A stretch of DNA of 5,630 bases from Deltaproteobacteria bacterium (GTDB lineage: Bacteria; Desulfobacterota_B; Binatia; UBA9968): contig JACPSF010000475.1 in assembly GCA_016193385.1 (NCBI GenBank), positions 1,406-7,035 of the forward strand, in the 5' to 3' direction. Both the position numbers and the translations under genes were made by a program. The notes under the pieces were generated by a model. That model ran no database searches and was not told where the DNA came from. It saw nothing but the letters and a program-made list of their open reading frames with translations. This document shows, one piece after another, positions 3,491 through 5,630 of this stretch; position 1 is the stretch's first letter, and every line of letters starts with the position of its first letter.

Positions 3491-5480
3491 TCTGCACCGG
3501 CGGGCTGAGAATCTGGGAGGCCTCGTCCAATGCTTTATGGCTGCCCAAAAGCACGAGGATGTCACCGGCCCCGAAGACAAAATCGGATCCCGGGTTGAGA
3601 ATCGACTTCCCTTCGCGCACCACCGCAATGACGGTTACGCCGCTGCGCGAACGGAGCTCCAGTCCTTCCAGGCTCTTCCCGACTGCGGGGGACCCGTCCA
3701 GGATCAACAAGGTATCGGTGGTGGTACCGGCGAGGAACTGGCTCAGCTCGTCCAGCCGCCTGCCCTGGAGGTGCAGGCCGCGCAGCGTCCCGTAGTGCTC
3801 TTTGCGGATCAAATCAACCTGGAGTCCGATGACATTGCGCGGGATGTGAAATTCCTGAAGGACGCGAGCGAATATCTCCACTGAGGTTTCGAACTCTTCC
3901 GGGATGACCTGATTCGCGCCCAGGCGGTAGAGGTGTTCGATCTCCGCCAAGTAGCGCGTGCGCACAATGATGTAGAGGTCGTGCCTCAGGCGGCGCGCCT
4001 GAGAGACGACGCGGGCGGTCGCGACCGGGTCCGAGATGGCCACCACCAGAATCCGCGCCTGCCCGATTCCCACCCTGTGCAAGACTTCGACCCGCGTCCC
4101 ATCTCCAAAGACAATCGGTTCTCCCGTCGCTTTGGTGCGGCCGACCAGTTCCGGATCCATCTCCAATATCCGATAGGGAATGCCGACCTCGTTGAGAACG
4201 CGGCAGAGGTTCTGTCCATTCAACCCATAACCCAGCACGACGACATGGCCCGTGATTGAGTTCTCGATGCCCGCGACGCCAGGCGCTCCATCGCGTACCG
4301 CAGACACCGGCGTCGTTAGCGATTGCAGGCCGTAGGCCAGGCGCTGCCCCCATTGAAGGAGAAATGGGGTGGCCATCATGCTGAGGATCGAAGCGCTGAG
4401 GAACATCTGTTCCCCCGCTTCCGTCACAAGCCCGACTTCCCGCCCGGCCTTGGCGAGGATAAACGAGAATTCCCCGATTTGAGCGAGGCTCAATCCCAAG
4501 AGCACGCCGAGCCTCACCGAGCGGTAAAGCCCCCAAAACACCCCAAAGACCACCAAACCCTTGACGAACAGGATCAGCCCGAAGTTCAACAAAGCCGTGA
4601 AAATGTCGCGCACGAGGAAATCTACGCTGAGCAACATCCCGATGGAGATAAAGAAGATGCCGCCAAAGCTGTCGCGCAGCGGAAGAATGTCGGCGATGAT
4701 CTGAGGGCTGAATTCGGACTCCGAGATGACGAGCCCGGCGATAAACGCCCCCAAGGCCAGCGAAAGGCCCGCTTCTGAGGTCAGCCATGCGGTCCCCGTG
4801 CAGATCAAGATGACGAACAGGATGAAGATCTCCCGGTTCCGCAAAAAGGCCACCTGGCGCAGGAGCCGGGGCAACACGGTCCGCGCGGCCACGACGATCA
4901 GCACGAGGACGAGGACGCCCTGGATCAAAGCCCATCCGATGAGAGGAAGGGAGAATCTCTCCGACCGGCCCAGGATGGGGACCAAGAGCATCATGGGAAC
5001 GATGCAGAGATCTTGCAACAGGAGAATGCCGGTCGCGAGCTTGCCCTGCAAGGCACGGATTTCGCCGCGCTCATTCAGGATCCTGATCACGATCGCGGTG
5101 CTACTGAGCGACACCAAAAAGCCGTAAAAGATACCCGCCTCGAGGCCATAGCCGGCCAGGAGGGATAGAGCCAAAACCACCAGTGTCGTCACCAGGATTT
5201 GCAGGATTCCTGCCCAGATGACATAGCGATGAACCGTCAAGATCTGCCCGAGCGAAAATTCGATGCCGATGGTGAAGAGGAGGAGCACCACGCCGATCTG
5301 GGCGAGGATTTCGATCTGTTGAGCATTGCGGATCAGTCCCCAGCCCTCAGGGCCGATGAGCACGCCCGTCAGCAGAAATCCCACAATAGCCGGGAGGCGC
5401 AACTTTTGAAAGATAAAGACGATGGCGATCGTCGCCGTAAGGACGATGAGAAGCTCTCTCAAAACGCTGACGTCAGGCAT
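3477..5480 (-). CDS. Kef-type CPA2 cation:proton antiporter with TrkA domains
   Basis: This complete 667-residue inner-membrane monovalent cation/H+ exchanger or K+ efflux protein resembles KefB/KefC/YbaL. Residues about 8-380 form the Na+/H+-exchanger domain with roughly 12 hydrophobic helices. Its hallmarks are LRLPAIVGFLLTGVLIGP (27-44), the FTIGIEFSLGQI segment (69-80), SLSSTAIVIRIL (124-135), LLLQDLCIVPMML with the ion-site Gln-Asp at 156-157, FFISIGM (276-282) and AQIGEFSFILA (333-343). Residues about 411-530 form a TrkA-N/RCK Rossmann domain with VVVLGYGLNGQN (GxGxxG at 417-422), acidic E440/D442 and FGDGT (458-462), which would bind NAD(H) or a related nucleotide. Residues about 575-655 form a TrkA-C domain. 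Glutathione gating as in KefC cannot be judged. Start ATG 5480 agrees with the family N-terminus, although no clear Shine-Dalgarno precedes it. It lies 21 nt after queF, so translation by coupling from queF is possible. Confidence 0.92.
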   Translation of the reverse strand: MPDVSVLRELLIVLTATIAIVFIFQKLRLPAIVGFLLTGVLIGPEGWGLIRNAQQIEILAQIGVVLLLFTIGIEFSLGQILTVHRYVIWAGILQILVTTLVVLALSLLAGYGLEAGIFYGFLVSLSSTAIVIRILNERGEIRALQGKLATGILLLQDLCIVPMMLLVPILGRSERFSLPLIGWALIQGVLVLVLIVVAARTVLPRLLRQVAFLRNREIFILFVILICTGTAWLTSEAGLSLALGAFIAGLVISESEFSPQIIADILPLRDSFGGIFFISIGMLLSVDFLVRDIFTALLNFGLILFVKGLVVFGVFWGLYRSVRLGVLLGLSLAQIGEFSFILAKAGREVGLVTEAGEQMFLSASILSMMATPFLLQWGQRLAYGLQSLTTPVSAVRDGAPGVAGIENSITGHVVVLGYGLNGQNLCRVLNEVGIPYRILEMDPELVGRTKATGEPIVFGDGTRVEVLHRVGIGQARILVVAISDPVATARVVSQARRLRHDLYIIVRTRYLAEIEHLYRLGANQVIPEEFETSVEIFARVLQEFHIPRNVIGLQVDLIRKEHYGTLRGLHLQGRRLDELSQFLAGTTTDTLLILDGSPAVGKSLEGLELRSRSGVTVIAVVREGKSILNPGSDFVFGAGDILVLLGSHKALDEASQILSPPVQTEET

Positions 5481-5501
5481 CGATAGCTCAGCACTGATCG
5501 C

Positions 5502-5630
5502 TTACGTTGCTTTGTATTCGACCGTGATTACCGTGTGGATGCCGCCGCGAACATTAAAGTCGCCGACCACCGTCATCGATCGCGGCCGGCAGGCGCGCAC
5601 CAGGTCATCCAGGATGCGGTTGATCACGTC
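5502..5630 (-). CDS. queF: QueF, NADPH-dependent preQ0 reductase (3' end only)
   Basis: The last 42 codons of a gene enter from the right edge, with the window starting exactly on a codon boundary. The product reads DVINRILDDLVRACRPRSMT followed by VVGDFNVRGGIHTVITVEY, then KAT and stop TAA at 5502-5504. NRILDDLVxACxPRxMxVxGxFNVRGGI is characteristic of the C-terminus of short-form QueF, the cytosolic enzyme that reduces 7-cyano-7-deazaguanine to preQ1 in queuosine tRNA modification. The catalytic Cys and Asp lie in the missing part. It is followed after 21 nt by the antiporter gene on the same strand. The FNVRGG signature makes the call good despite the short length. Confidence 0.85.
   Translation of the reverse strand, partial: DVINRILDDLVRACRPRSMTVVGDFNVRGGIHTVITVEYKAT

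Noticed and set aside
3309..3884. 191-codon plus-strand frame running from the GNAT gene into the antiporter gene
   Set aside because: It spans two convergent real genes in the wrong frame or strand and has no recognisable domain.
3814..4935. Long 373-codon open frame on the minus strand in another frame of the antiporter gene
   Set aside because: It is Arg/Pro/Gly-rich low-complexity translation, the shadow expected in GC-rich DNA, lying wholly inside a well-recognised gene.
1..5630. CRISPR array, tRNA, rRNA or riboswitch
   Set aside because: No regularly spaced repeats, cloverleaf-like sequence or known leader motif was seen on reading either strand.

Overview
The window looks like a stretch of chromosome from a GC-rich bacterium. 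The cues are GC-biased codon use, a QueF-type tRNA-queuosine enzyme, a Kef-type antiporter and several RAYT (REP-associated tyrosine transposase) remnants. That gene mix is seen in environmental Gram-negative lineages such as Deltaproteobacteria, Nitrospirota or NC10-like groups, but the sequence does not fix the phylum and the assignment is only a guess.

Layout: (1) Positions 2-919 (+) hold the C-terminal two thirds of an MFS transporter of the oxalate/formate-antiporter-like type, cut by the window's left edge. Its last codons and stop overlap a RAYT scrap. (2) Positions 904-1790 have no intact gene and are a graveyard of mobile DNA. They contain a RAYT scrap (910-954), a 342-bp RAYT-derived mini-element with 15-bp inverted ends and a possible GAAT target duplication (999-1340), and, four bases further on, a 438-bp IS1182-like remnant with perfect 24-bp inverted ends (1345-1782). 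(3) Positions 1812-2528 (+) carry a compact type II toxin-antitoxin operon: strong promoter, possible operator, Phd/VapB-like antitoxin and PIN-domain toxin, with the two genes overlapping by 26 bp. (4) Positions 2601-2758 hold another RAYT remnant plus a GGGGACA-type end repeat. (5) Positions 2795-3418 (+) encode a GNAT N-acetyltransferase. (6) Convergent to it, positions 3477-5480 (-) encode a complete 667-residue Kef/CPA2 cation:proton antiporter with TrkA-N and TrkA-C domains. It lies 21 nt downstream of the 3' end of a queF gene (5502-5630, -), which runs off the right edge.

How the parts relate: queF and the antiporter gene are probably co-transcribed on the minus strand, with no obvious functional link. 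The toxin-antitoxin pair is a self-contained unit sitting among transposon debris. At least three transposition-related remnants occur within about 1.9 kb between the transporter and the acetyltransferase genes, so this is an accessory insertion hotspot between ordinary housekeeping genes. I see no convincing new multi-gene system. The most interesting points are the nested or abutting mini-elements with intact ends, and the RAYT scrap that supplies the stop codon of the transporter gene.
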